A stretch of 64,000 nt of DNA, taken from assembly GCA_013339765.2 (NCBI GenBank), contig CM023449.1:204005422-204069421 (forward strand), written 5' to 3'. The notes below the pieces were generated by a model, which ran no database searches, was not told where the DNA came from, and worked only from the letters and a program-made list of their open reading frames with translations. Position 1 is the stretch's first letter, and each line of letters opens with the position of its first letter. Origin of the DNA: Haemaphysalis longicornis (Eukaryota; Arthropoda; Arachnida; Ixodida; Ixodidae). The position numbers and the translations under genes were made by a program. Below, piece after piece: positions 22,456 to 33,069 of the stretch.

Positions 22456-23389
22456 ACCCCCACAATCAAATCAAATCATTCTTTCTTTTGTAAGAAGAGG
22501 CGGTAATTTTATGCCATCCAAAAGCTCGCGAACCATTTGGGAACGTTAACGCCTATAAGTGTCCGCGCCCCATATGTGGTTATATGTATTTAAAGGGACA
22601 CTGAAGTGATATGTAAACATTGCGGGATTACTTGCGCAAAGTGTAGTCCGGAGTCCCCAGGCCATGTTTCGACCACCCTGGGCGCGTTTACGCGATTTTA
22701 TTTAGTAGAAAAATTAATTCGAAAATGCTGTCCTCCTCTCTTTACGCTCGCCCATTTTCTGCGGCGTTTTCGTGTGACGTCGCGAGGAGCCGAGCTCGCA
22801 ATTGGCTGCGCTACTGCACGGCTCCCCGGCCTTCAGACAGAGTCAGTCGGCCCAGCGTTTCGTCCGCCGGCCGCCGACGAGTCGTCGCAATTCGTTCGCT
22901 CAGTAGAAACGAAGCCAGGACACGTTTGTGAATGGAAGAATCTGCCTTTCTTTACTTGGTTAGTTTGTACACTGTATCTAGCTCCAAGTCAAGGTCGCTT
23001 CACACAAGCGCTGCACAAGCGCACATGCGACGCTTCGCTGACTGGTACGCCAGTAGGAAAATATAAGGCCTCTTGAAGGCGGGAGAAGAGTCAGAGAAGT
23101 CAATATAGGTACTAAGGAAATAAAATCAACTGATATTTTTCCGTACAGCGTAAAACTAGGGTGCGGGAAGCACTTTTTTGCGCTGGGCGAACAAGCACAG
23201 CGGTCAGCAGCATGACTACGCATCTGCGAACGCTTTTCCGTCTACGAAATTGTGGAAACTCGGGCGACGCTTACTGCACGAGCGCAATACAACAAATAGT
23301 CACCTAAGCTGCTTGAAATGCCAAAACTAAATGAAAGTGTAAACTCGTTGTACAATATGTACCCTATATTACCAAAGGCAGCGGAGCCC

Positions 23390-23474
23390 GCACCGTGGCG
23401 GAGTTGTCTGGGGCGCTAGGTATGTCACCGCAAGTATTTTGCAAGTCACGAGTTCGATTCCCCGCGGGTACGTG
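23390..23474 (+). repeat. tRNA-like sequence inside TTAA element copy 2
   Basis: A-box-like GTGGCGGAGTTG and B-box AGTTCGATTCC followed by CCCGCGGGTACGTG. It corresponds to the relic in copy 1 (15424-15510). Confidence 0.55.
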
Positions 23475-23563
23475 ATTTTTTTTTTTTTGTAATTTAACTT
23501 TTTTGTTTTCCGCCGATGTTTTCTATATTGAGTTCACCTTTTTTTGGGCCGCAACGTTCATGG

Positions 23564-23777
23564 CAACGCCACACTTAACCAAGAAAATATATTGTGGGAA
23601 TGCACTAACACCTCAGCACTCAGAACACATCACACTAAGGAGTGGCTGGCTACCGCCTGCAATCACCAAGATCAACGGGACCTGGTGGCCTTCATCCGAA
23701 GTGCTACCAGCAGCTGCCTGGACGGAGGCGGCTGACGGATGCCACCCCAACCACTGCGATAATAGACAAAAAATAAA

Positions 23778-23848
<71 letters not shown>
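23564..23848 (+). mobile_element. 5'-truncated LINE 3' end with (CT)n tail
   Basis: Encodes the end of a LINE ORF2 (ILWECTN, then EWLATACNHQDQRDLVAFIR to a stop near 23735), then AATAAAGTTC and a (CT)n tail at 23779-23848. Comparison with copy 1 of the host TTAA element shows where it inserted. Confidence 0.7.

Positions 23849-23849
<1 letters not shown>
23779..23849. repeat. (CT)n microsatellite
   Basis: About 35 uninterrupted CT units forming the tail of the LINE fragment. Confidence 0.95.
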
Positions 23850-23851
<2 letters not shown>

Positions 23852-24507
23852 CGAACTAGTTCACAAAACGCGCGCAGGCTGGCACTGGCGCGCTAGCGAG
23901 TTCTCGTTGGCGTGCTGTTGCCATAAGCACCGACTCTTGCAGGCAGTGGGCACAGGCCAGAATGAACAGACCCTTGGCCTGGTGCGAAAACGCTTTTTAC
24001 GATACAGGCATGAGGGAGGCAAGCTCCAAATATGGGGGAAAAGCGCATGACATTTGGGCGTCTACGGGTACGCGGAGGGCGTTCATGCACTGCGTAGGTC
24101 TCGGCTAGTGTATGCTACGATTCCAAGCCGTCCTGGGAGGCTTATCTTTATGCATTTTTACAGCTGACAACATGGCAGAAGCGCGGTACGATGATTACTG
24201 AGTTATTGAGAATGCCCATCCAACAACGCCCCCGGTTGTGTTTTACAGAACCGAAACCGAAACCGAAACTTGTTTGGTTGCTCACCTTGGGCATCGTCCA
24301 ATCACGGTGACCGCTCCTCCCAACGTCACAGCTTTAGTTGGTGCGGCCGCCGCAAACCGCGCATGGTAGTTTTTCTTCTTTCGCGCTTTGTAAAATAATT
24401 ACCGATTTGTCAACCGGATAAACGATGAAAAGTGTGCTAATTTGAGCCAGTCTACGCAGTTCAAGCAAAAACGGAAGGTTGACAAATTCACTTCAGTGTC
24501 CCTTTAA

Positions 24508-25356
24508 TACGGCGGTATAAGCACGTGGAATATTAGATGAAGCAGAGTAGAACCGCAGGGCGATAAAACTACAATGCTATAACTGTGCTTGGGGGCCCTC
24601 TTTGTTGCCAAATTTAAAGCGCCCTTATGTGTATTGACCGCCTGCTAACCAGCCTACTATCAAGCTGATCGTACACCACGGCAGCATGTAATCCGCTCGC
24701 TGAATGTGGGCCTTTCAAGGTTCAGTAACCATTCTTGGTATCTGCAAAAAAAAAAAAAAAAACAGAGAAGAAGAATCCGCGGGAGAATGCAAAGCCTTGA
24801 ACACATGCTTCCCAGTTGTGTTAGCATAATCCTTTACGGCCCGGCCCACACAAACGTGTGGGTCAACAAATTCATTTACTAAGTGGCACCTGTTTCGGTT
24901 TCGGTTTCACAGCCCCGGGAAGTCGCTGCGAACGCCCCGAGACTGGTTTCGGTAGTTCACTCATTTCGCCACCAGGGGGCGAGAAATCGCGCATTAAAAA
25001 CGGCGCCCCAGCCGGCGCGATCACGCTAGCCGCCTTGAAGATGGAAACTGGTATTTCTTCTTGCTATTCTCGTATTTTGAATAACAAGCATAAGACACGA
25101 CTTGCAGGAATTCGAAAAACACGATCAGCTAAAAAATACACCCGTTCCCTTCTTGTGCGTTACGTCATCACGCATGAAAAATGCACCCACACATATGTGT
25201 GGGCTGGGCTTTCGTCGTCACGAAAATTTCGCTGGGCGGTACAAGGTGGCGGGCTTGTGCACTGTTGCGCTAGCGATAAATAATTTTTCCTTGCTTTCTT
25301 GGTGTCTCATTTATTCGCGGTTTTGTGCTGGCTCATTGGGAATGTTTTCTGGTGCC
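24508..25356. other. Repeat-derived spacer
   Basis: Contains another CGGTTT tandem (24894-24908) like that inside the TTAA pair, an A run at 24746-24762, and palindromic motifs at 24846-24869 and 25186-25203. No gene recognised. Confidence 0.45.
25186..25203. repeat. Perfect 18-bp palindrome CCCACACATATGTGTGGG
   Basis: Followed by CTGGGCTT. The same 18-bp palindrome with the same neighbour, but inverted, lies at 27655-27672 on the other side of the TTAA element. A looser version is at 24846-24869. Confidence 0.8.
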
Positions 25357-26087
25357 TTAAAGGGCTACTGAAGCGCTTTTAAAACCGGGAAAAACTTTGC
25401 TTTTTACAATTATTACATTGGTCAGTTTATGTCTGTAAAGTTTTTTTCGTCATTTTTAGCTTGGGGACACCGGTATTCGTGTTTAAAGTTGACCCTAAGC
25501 CCCGCCCACTGCTCCCTGCCGCATCGCCGGAAGAGCGAGAAACCGAGTGGCAGCGACCGGAAGTAGCGTCATATTCGGAAGACGGCCAGTGACGTGCGCC
25601 GCCGCTTCTTTGTGCCCCAGTTTTCTGGGCGAAGTTCCGAGTTAAGCAGGCTTGTAATCTGCACCTTTATTAATCGCCATTGTCTAGAGTTGCTTACGCG
25701 TCGATTTTTAATCGTAATGCTACTGTGTGATTCCCTAACGCGACTCATATATTAGAGATTTCCTACCCGAGCGCCCGTGGCTACTACATTGCCTTCACGA
25801 GTAGTCGTGGGGCCGGCCGTGTCGTCGGGTGCTCTGTGCTTCATACGCGAAGCGACGGGCTCAAACAAATACGGAGGTACCCCAAGTTCCTGATCCATTA
25901 TTATAAGGGAATTAGAAATTTTTTGGGACCACAGCGCTCTGGGCTTCCCGAACTTCTTGCTCGTTTTCCCGATCAACATTGTTGGCTGTGACGACAGCTT
26001 AGCTGAATAGCTAGATTTCAAGAAGAAATCAAGCAAGCTGAAAACATAAGCGTTTTCTGCGCGCGGAAGCTCTCCGCTCACTCGCCG

Positions 26088-26142
26088 TTCGTGCGCCGTA
26101 CGGGCATGCACGACCGGCGTGCATGCCCATACGGCGCACGAA
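26088..26142. repeat. 25-bp hairpin inside the TTAA element
   Basis: Arms 26088-26112 and 26118-26142 pair with one mismatch around the 5-nt loop ACCGG. Confidence 0.85.
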
Positions 26143-26725
26143 ACAGCTCGCACCACACATGCCGCGGCAGCGACCGCTCTTCACTGCGGTCCAGAATCAA
26201 GGCCGTCGCGAAAAGCAAGGTAAACGTGCAAGAGAGGATGATAGTGTGGTGAAAAATTGTGTTAGGGATTGTCATTCAAGGTGATTTCGAAAGATGTGAT
26301 CGAATTTGTATCGCGATGCGGAGTGCCGACCGGTTGCGGAGGCTCGTCGACGGCCGCAAACGAACCTGCCCGAGCACGAGTTGCGGCGAGAGGCCGATTG
26401 ATGGCGTTACCTGCGCGCAAGAATGACCACAGCGCCGATCGCTAGAATGACTATCAACGCAGGAATAAGGTTCCACATGCGAGAAAGGGGATGATAGTGT
26501 GGTGAAAAACTGTGTTAAGGATAGTCGTTCGCAATTGTAGAGATAGCAGCGACCAACTATCTCCCTTGGTGCTAAGCCTAAAGTTCCCAACATAAGCGGC
26601 GACTCCGTGCAACCTGAGCCGGCTGGAGCTGTTGGGGAAGGCGTTCTAAAGCTCGTCGGGGACCAGCGTGCTGCGCTTGGGTTCCTCTACCTTTTGGGGG
26701 GCGACCAACGTTCGGCTCCCCTATT

Positions 26726-27391
26726 CTAAAACATGCGTATGTGCAGCAATGCCACGTTCCTCTGACTGGCCGAGCAGCGACCCGGCACCAGCACCTCTGC
26801 GCGACGCAGCGACCGGCGGCGGTCGCACTGCCTGTGCGCATCGCAGGCCGCTGCACAGAGCTTGTTGCCGCCTTTCGAACTGTAAAAACAAAGTTCCACA
26901 TTCGAGGATGGGGATGATGGTGAGTTGAAAAATTGGCCAGGAAATGCGACTAGCGCTGGTAGTGAAAGCGGCGAACCAATATCTGCGCAACTTCCCTGCA
27001 CCCGAAAACAAGTCGGCCATGAGTCGTCGGGGGAGAACCCCTTTCTAATGCTCGCCGCGAGCGAACCTGTTGCGTTTATATTTCCATCAGGCTCTCCTAT
27101 TCTAAGGAAAGATTGTGTGAGCCCTCCATTCACCAGAAGACATTCTGGCCCGTATCTCAACGGGAACAGAATGAGATCTTCAGGCCGAGCGGTCACCGCA
27201 GCGCCGGCACTTCCGAATATGACGTCATCTGCCGCCAGCCAATCGCGAAAGGCAGCCAGGGCTCTCACCGCGCCCGCGGGCAGGGGTCGTTTGTTTTGAC
27301 GATAAAAGATGGTTTGGATGTATTTACACATAAAATAAACATGTTTTTCGAATGCAGCGTCAAGAAAACCATAATGTAATGCCCCCAACAA
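26726..27391 (-). CDS. Open frame of unknown meaning inside a TTAA element
   Basis: 221 codons from 27391, containing RPLPAGAVRALAAFRDWLAA, RPEDLILFPLRYGPECLLVN, GGLTQSFLRIGEPDGNINAT and FPGQFFNSPSSPSS. No transposase signature (no piggyBac DDD-type region) is visible. It lies wholly within a non-autonomous-looking element and may be an open stretch by chance in GC-rich DNA. Confidence 0.2.
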   Translation of the reverse strand: MLGALHYGFLDAAFEKHVYFMCKYIQTIFYRQNKRPLPAGAVRALAAFRDWLAADDVIFGSAGAAVTARPEDLILFPLRYGPECLLVNGGLTQSFLRIGEPDGNINATGSLAASIRKGFSPDDSWPTCFRVQGSCADIGSPLSLPALVAFPGQFFNSPSSPSSNVELCFYSSKGGNKLCAAACDAHRQCDRRRSLRRAEVLVPGRCSASQRNVALLHIRMF

Positions 27392-27425
27392 AATTTTTTT
27401 GAAAAGGTCTTCACCAGCCCTTTAA

Positions 27426-28077
27426 CCTTGAACTAGTTCCGTAATTACTTGTGATAATAATATTAATTATAATTATTCACTATATCAATTAAAACTTCAT
27501 TATTATTTATTTTCACAAAATCCCATTTATATTATACATACTCCTGAGATCAATATAAAACTTGTAAATAATGCGTAAAAATGAAGTTTTTCGGCGCCTG
27601 ATGCCGTTCTTAGTGTATTTTTACTGTCCGCAGATCATACGAATAGAAGCCCAGCCCACACATATGTGTGGGTTGGTTTTCTGTGTGAATACTCTGAGCT
27701 TTCCATTTTCACTTGTAGAAGCAGCATTAAGAAGGGGTAAATACGCGAAGTTTAATTACTTGTGGCCATTTTTTCTAAAATCTTTTTGTTGGGCAGGAAA
27801 GGGATACAGCTCGTCAGCGAGGCGACATCATTTTATCAGCGCCCCGTTTTATTTGGAGGCTTCCCCCGGCTATATAACATTTTTCATGACCTTGTTGCAC
27901 TATGTAGTACATACACGCCCAAATAACGTTATAACACACGTTTTTTGCAAAGTTGCGTTCACTGGCGCTGAAGGCGGTCGGCGCGGCGGGACCGACCCAG
28001 AGTTGCGCGGTCTGTCGCGGCTGGCGCTGCGCTCGCGCGGCAAACTTCGCTGTCCGGAGCCTATAGATACCTAATTA
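27426..28077. other. AT-rich then GC-rich spacer
   Basis: 27430-27570 is very AT-rich. The 18-bp palindrome sits at 27655-27672. The open frame 27571-28074 (+) has no recognisable domain. Confidence 0.45.
27655..27672. repeat. Perfect 18-bp palindrome CCCACACATATGTGTGGG (second copy)
   Basis: Identical to 25186-25203. It is preceded by AAGCCCAG, the reverse complement of the sequence following the first copy. Confidence 0.8.
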
Positions 28078-28356
28078 CAAGTCCTGGTCTTTCCATTTTG
28101 GGAGTACTCCTGACACGCAACGCCGCTGTCCTCCGCTAACATTGCCCCAGCGTCGCCAGTCCCTCTCGCCGCAACCTCGCCGCACATCCCCGATGCCTGA
28201 CTGCTGCCCTATCCTCCACTGAAAACTAAGCCTTGTCATGTTGCAGTGTACATGAATACATATACACAACGAGTAGGGGACGATTTTAGTACTAGACAGC
28301 ACGCCGCATGCAAGAACGGTCGCGTAATAACCAAATCAAACAAACGGGAAGGCCAC

Positions 28357-28558
28357 TTGCGTCGAACGTGCCCTCCTCGGCTCCTGGCTTGGACACCATG
28401 AGGCCCTCTGGTTGCGTGGCCGTGTGTACTGGCGTAAGCCCGCACACAGCGGCATAATGAGTGCGACCCGGCTGCAGCGTGTCCGTACCCCACGTGGACG
28501 GGCCCGAGCTCGCGGCCCAAAGCTGCACTGTGGCAGCGGTGAACGTCTCCGGTGCTAC
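28357..28558 (-). CDS. Possible host exon of an unrecognised gene
   Basis: On the minus strand a pyrimidine-rich acceptor (CTGTTGTGTTTCCAATTTGC, then GGTGGCCGCAG) ends at 28559. The frame reads VAPETFTAATVQLWAASSGP, STWGTDTLQPGRTHYAAVCG, LTPVHTATQPEGLMVSKPGA and EEGTFDA, with roughly three quarters G/C third positions, against an AT-richer flank. A GT donor at 28356-28355 would end it with one leftover base. A second acceptor (TTAGTTTTCAG) before 28218 would join in phase to EDRAAVRHRGCAARLRREGL and stop, but that part is less protein-like. Family unknown. Confidence 0.4.
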
Positions 28559-28589
28559 CTGCGGCCACCGCAAATTGGAAACACAACAG

Positions 28590-29635
28590 AAACTTTGCTC
28601 TGCAGACAAGTTGCTGTTCACACTATTCACTCTTGCGAAGAAACTCGGCCCGTGGCGAATATTCATGAAGACAAACAGCAAGTTTTGTTCATCACCAAGG
28701 CTGCTTTGTTCCCGATAACAATGATGCGAATTTCATCACACACTTCGAACAAATAATCCAGATATTAGCCTTTTCAGTCACCGTGTCTCCATATGGATAC
28801 GCGACTTTCTTCGTCGTTTTTCTCGTGAAAACGAAAAGAGTTCATGTTGCAGAGCGGTGCGGCTGATGTTCGAAACCTACGGAAGTGAGAGGTAGCACCA
28901 TGTGATGTGGAATTCGCAACCGCACTCATAAACATCGTTCCAAAATGGACGCCACCAAGTTTTGTGGGAGCTCCGGTGTGTTGCCGTCTTAAGTTCTGTT
29001 TTACTGCGGCGTAAATCATTCATAAACGCTAAAAACACGTCTTTCATGTGCAGAAGTTATTATTTCACCTCCTTGTTTATAAACTGCCTCAGGATATTTA
29101 TTGTTTATAGGGAAAAGCAGGATTGAGTAATAGTGTCTCCGTATGAGGACACGACGCCATTTGCGTATTAAGTATTCTAGAGAGACTTAACTTTTTTTTT
29201 CTTATTTCTAGACACTTGACACTGCTAAACCTCCAAGTGTGGAATTTTTCTGCAGTGAATATAATAATTCGTGACTGCAAGGGTTAGAGAAAGCATGGGA
29301 AGCAGTGGCTACTCCCCAGTCATTTTCCGGCGATTTCTCTACACGTCACAGACTTCGTTGTGCGATTGGCTTAGCCACTGGCTTGGCTTGGCTTAGCCAC
29401 CTTAGCCACTGGGCGATTGTTTGATCGTACCACTTTATAATAACATGCAGATACTCACTGAAAATTGTTTTTAGGGCTAGCCTCTGTTGCGGTTCTGTTG
29501 ATGTTAGTGCGTATGTGTTGTTTGAAATTTGAAAGTTTTTCAAAATTCGTTGCGTTTTTTTTTCTTTTTGAAAAAAAGGAAACGTCTTCCGTGGATAAGT
29601 TACCGAAGGCTACAGTTCTTTCAAAGTAAACCAGG
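28590..29635. other. No recognisable gene
   Basis: Short frames only. A local tandem of TTAGCCACTGGCTTGGC occurs at 29369-29410. Nothing else recognised before the N run. Confidence 0.45.
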
Positions 29636-29735
29636 NNNNNNNNNNNNNNNNNNNNNNNNNNNNNNNNNNNNNNNNNNNNNNNNNNNNNNNNNNNNNNNNN
29701 NNNNNNNNNNNNNNNNNNNNNNNNNNNNNNNNNNN
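29636..29735. other. Assembly gap (100 N)
   Basis: One hundred N in a row, so the joined flanks may not be truly adjacent. Confidence 1.
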
Positions 29736-30200
29736 CTCACCCGCCGGAGGGCTCGTGCGCCTCTGGCATCAGTAGATAGAGACCCCACGGCGTTCGGAAT
29801 AAACCGGCCTTGCTACGTGGTCTGGTCGACTCTCTCTTTCAACGCCTCCGTGGCATGCGCTCTACAAACTAGTCCTTTAATCGATTGGTGCTTTTCTGAT
29901 GGAGGCGAAAAGCAAAAACGCCCGTGTGTACGAGATTTCGGCGCACGTTAAAGATCCCCAGGTGGTCGAAATTAATCCGGAGCCCTCCACTACGGCGCGC
30001 CTCATCGCCTGCGTGCGTCGGCGCGTTTAAAACCCTACAATCAATCAATCAATCAATCAATCAATCGATTGGTATTTCACATCAAAACAAAGGTCCCATT
30101 TACAGCAAGCATTACGATTGCTTTTATACACACCACACCGCGGGCTTTTCTGCTCCCCCTAAAGGTGCGAGCATTTTCTTTTGGCTGCGTCTTATCTAAC
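29736..30200 (+). repeat. Unnamed interspersed repeat, copy 1, split by a SINE
   Basis: The part after the SINE (30064-30200: CGATTGGTATTTCACATC, then TTTACAGCAAGCATT, then CCGCGGG and CCCCTAAAGGT) matches 51707-51840. Sequence before it (29745-29880) includes GGAATAAACCGG, as in the end of an LTR, but this is uncertain. Confidence 0.6.
29890..30063 (+). mobile_element. Ruka-like SINE with exact target duplication
   Basis: 174 bp from GCTTTTCTGATGGAGGC to a (CAAT)n tail. It is flanked by the direct repeat ATCGATTGGT at 29880-29889 and 30064-30073. The related repeat at 51707-51716 has this 10-mer once, with no SINE. Confidence 0.85.
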
Positions 30201-30285
30201 GGCAGCCGTGAGAATTGCCGGAAAATTCTCACGGCAGTTTCCCTAAAAGCTGGCTGGTCTAAAATTTGCGGAATAATATTACGTC

Positions 30286-30352
30286 TCAACGTAACCTAAC
30301 GTAACATAACCTCACCGAACCTAACATAACCTAACCCAATGCGTCATAACCT
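30286..30352. repeat. Degenerate CCTAA-type telomere-like tract
   Basis: Interrupted AACCTAAC/AACATAACC units, resembling the arthropod TTAGG repeat on the opposite strand. It is short and diverged, so an interstitial relic or chance. Confidence 0.4.
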
Positions 30353-30399
30353 ACCCAAATCCAGCCCAACTGCGACAAACTTAATCTAACCCAGACCAA

Positions 30400-31316
30400 C
30401 GACACAGAACACAATTTATATTAAACGTAGTTCAACCCATTTTAGAAGTACTGTGCGTCGATCTCTTGATACAGTAAAAACCAAAGGAAAAGAAAGCATT
30501 AACAAAATCACGATGAACGCCAAATTCCGAAAGCTAAAAAAAAACAACGCGATGTCGGACCCGAACCTGAGCCTTCTGGTTTAATACCAAGTACTATACC
30601 ACAGCGCTAGAAGGCCACCTGCAAACACGGCTTTTTAGGGAATATTTATCCCATAGAATCTCCGGGTAGCGTTCTTAGCCAATGAGAGGCGACTGCCGTG
30701 AGAGTTTTTCCAGGCACGTGCCAGAGGTCTCTTTCGTCGATCGGTTCGGTTCAGGCAAAAAGATTTATATTTGTTGACAACAAACATTCGCGATCGTGAA
30801 GACAGGTTTCGGTGATCATAATTGCTGTGTAATTGAAACGAAATTCATTTAAGAACTCATCGGATACTGCGTTTTTGCCTCTGGTAGATGTTATATTAAT
30901 ATGCAAAATTGATACTGCTGATTTTTTGCAGAGTACTCATTCAAGTCACTTTGTTTAGAGTGACCGTTCATATCGGTTTCGGGTTGATTTCTACCAATAA
31001 ACGAATTTACGAGACAATCTTTGCCAGGTCACTTTCCACACGGATGACATGTATGGTTTCTTTACTAGCTTTTCGCACAAGCAATTTTCCATTGCTGAGC
31101 CAAGCGTATTCAAATCCATTTTCTTTTGCCCATTTATTGGCAGTGAAGAGCAGAGCCTATTACGTTGGGTAGGGTTCTCAGTGACCGACACTTTGTAAGT
31201 ATCCCAACTTTTTGCATTCCTGGAGCCAGTTTTCTTTCTGCTGCAGCTGAGCGAAACGGATGAGTATTCCCGGGACGTTTCCTGGTTTTGACGGTTGCCT
31301 ATGTAAGGCCTATAAT
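30400..31316. other. No recognisable gene
   Basis: A tract near 30548-30620 (GTCGGACCCGAACCTGAGCC, then CCACAGCGCTAGAAGGCC) looks like a decayed tRNA-like relic on the minus strand. Other frames are short. Confidence 0.35.
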
Positions 31317-31568
31317 TCATTCATGCTTCAGGTTGGCAAGTCCTACCGTACAGTCGGCAAAAAGCTGTCTATAACGCTCGAGCGGCGTGTTCCGGACTGC
31401 GCGGGAGACAACTAGTGATAACGCCTGTTTTGGGATAGCTAGAATGTGAGCACGCGTAGTCCGTATCAGCGCGGTGGCTGTGTCCCTCCTGGCAGCGCCC
31501 GTCGCCTTGGCTTCCACCTTTTCCTTGACCGTAATAAGCGCTGCATGCCTGCGCTGCCGGGCCGGCAA
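31317..31568 (-). CDS. Weak candidate exon
   Basis: Minus-strand frame HAALITVKEKVEAKATGAAR, then RDTATALIRTTRAHILAIPK, ending NLKHE and stop. It is preceded by a CAG (GCCGGCCCGGCAG) after a pyrimidine stretch. Codon composition is moderately GC3-rich. No family recognised; it may be chance. Confidence 0.2.
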   Translation of the reverse strand: MPARQRRHAALITVKEKVEAKATGAARRDTATALIRTTRAHILAIPKQALSLVVSRAVRNTPLERYRQLFADCTVGLANLKHE

Positions 31569-31995
31569 ACAAAAGCTGAGATTACCCGCCTTACCACGAG
31601 CTGTGCAAGATTTTCGTCTGCATTAGCTTAGGCGCACAGCTGTTCATTGAGTATATCGTTCTGCCATTACGCTGCATGAATACCGCGTGCACCACTATCC
31701 GGTTTCTGTCCTCGGCCTTTCACGACACTGGTGGCGGGCTAACGCCACAATAGTTAATGCACTGTGCAAGCGATCACGGACCGATATCTAGTCACTTTAG
31801 AACACCAGCAGCGATGCGTTTTTGGCGATTGTTGTCCGTTTTCTCACATACAGGAAGAAAAACTGTCTAAACTGCGTAGGGCGCCGAAAAAATTAAGCTT
31901 TGCACATAAGTAAATGAGGCCAACGCTGTACTATAACAATCGCTAGTCTCCACTATTGTTTCCCGGCCCGGCAGCGCTTCTCACAGCGAAAGAAG

Positions 31996-32125
31996 GATTG
32001 ATTGATTGCAGGGTTTAACGCGCCGACGCAACGCAGGCGATGAGGCGCGCCGTAGTGGAGGGCTCCGGATTAATTTTGACCACCTGGGGATCCTTGACGT
32101 GTGCCAAAATCACGTACACACGGGC
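31996..32125 (-). mobile_element. Ruka-like SINE, truncated
   Basis: Minus-strand SINE body with the tail at 31996 (ATTGATTGCAGGG) and the shared GCCCTCCACTACGGCGCG and GATCCCCAGGTGG blocks. The tRNA head is missing. Confidence 0.8.
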
Positions 32126-32544
32126 GTACGGCGAAAGAAGGTACGGAAGCGAAGGCGACGTGCACAGCGACAAGGGAAGCAGCCATCGCCCTGACGCGGG
32201 TCGGGCATGCTCAGATTCTCCCGGTCTCAACCTGTTGAAGATCATCATCAGCGGATCTCCCGTACAAGGCACAATAGAAGTGAGGAAGAAGAAGCCTTGC
32301 CTCGTGGAGCGTGCGACTATAATCATCTAGTTTTCTGCTTTTCCTTTCTCAACAAACCTACGCTGTTGGAACGTCCTGCGGTCTCTCGTTACTAAACAAA
32401 GAAAGCGTTATCACTGGATGTCTCCCGCGTAAACCGGAGCACGCCGCTAGCGCGTTACAGACTAGCGTTTTGACGACTGTACGTCCAACAACGATGATTT
32501 TGGAAATCAGGTCATAATTTGCAGAAAACTGAACACCATTAATT

Positions 32545-32830
32545 CGCAGAAAGCTGAACACCAAGTTGTGGCGTCTACTTCGCCATTCCAGGTCATTCAC
32601 CTCAAGTCTGAGCTTCTGAACCTCAGCAGTACCCTCATGGGCTTCCACAGCTTCAAGTCGCTTGAGGAGTTCCTTCAGCTCTGCATCGTATCTGGTGCTA
32701 GCTTGCAGCACTTCATCATATTTGTCTGACTAACGAGACAGCCTGCTCAGTGCCATCAACCTTTTCTGCAAGGTTATCTAGCTTATCTAGATAACTTTGG
32801 CATTTACCGCGGGCAAGATTTGATGGATAT
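32545..32830 (-). pseudogene. LINE ORF1-like coiled-coil fragment
   Basis: Minus-strand reading GKCQSYLDKLDNLAEKVDGT (near 32800), then after a frameshift SDKYDEVLQASTRYDAELKE, LLKRLEAVEAHEGTAEVQ and LRLEVNDLEWRSRRHNLVF. Heptad-like leucines followed by NDLExxSRRxNLVF are typical of LINE ORF1 proteins. It breaks up after about 32545. The neighbouring full-length SINE at 32848 lies immediately upstream. Confidence 0.65.
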
Positions 32831-32847
32831 ATGAAGTTTTTGATTGA

Positions 32848-33067
32848 TTTTAAGGTTTAACGCGCCGACGCAACGCAGGCGATGAGGCGCACCGTAGTGG
32901 AGGGCTACGGATTAATTTCGAACACCTGGGGATCTTTAACGTGCGCCGAAATCTCGTACACATGGGCGTTTTTGCTTTTCGCCTCCATCAGAAAAGCGGC
33001 CGCCGCGGCCGGGAATCGAACCCGCGATATCGTGCTCAGTAGCGCAACGCCTTAGCCACTGAGCCAC
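32848..33067 (-). mobile_element. Ruka-like SINE, full length
   Basis: Most complete copy here. On the minus strand: tRNA-like head with A-box TGGCTAAGGCG and B-box GGTTCGATTCC (33067-32995), the body with TTCTGATGGAGGCGAAAAGC and GATCCCCAGGTG, and a tail of CTTAAAATCAATCAA. The internal pol III promoter appears intact. Confidence 0.9.
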
Positions 33068-33069
33068 TG

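Larger units (their letters stand above)
22594..24503 (-). mobile_element. TTAA-flanked element, copy 2, inverted relative to copy 1
   Basis: 1910 bp between TTAA at 22590-22593 and TTAA at 24504-24507. Its right end read inwards (AGGGACACTGAAGTGAATTT) matches the left end of copy 1, so the two lie in opposite orientation. About 285 bp of the extra length is a LINE 3' fragment at 23564-23848 inserted where copy 1 reads continuously across GTAGCCATGAACGTTGC. It carries the same tRNA-like relic (23390-23474). Confidence 0.85.
25361..27421. mobile_element. 2.06-kb TTAA-flanked element (AGGGCT ends)
   Basis: Bounded by TTAA at 25357-25360 and 27422-27425. Ends are inverted: AGGGCTACTGAAGCGCTTTT and, read inwards from the right, AGGGCTGGTGAAGACCTTTT. 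Inside are a 25-bp hairpin (26088-26142) and three imperfect direct repeats of GAGGATGATAGTGTGGTGAA type (26232, 26486, 26903). A 221-codon minus-strand frame (26726-27391) is open but has no recognisable domain. Confidence 0.8.

Noticed and set aside
32995..33067. Possible true tRNA gene
   Set aside because: The A and B boxes belong to the head of a SINE; it continues straight into the SINE body and the cloverleaf is imperfect.
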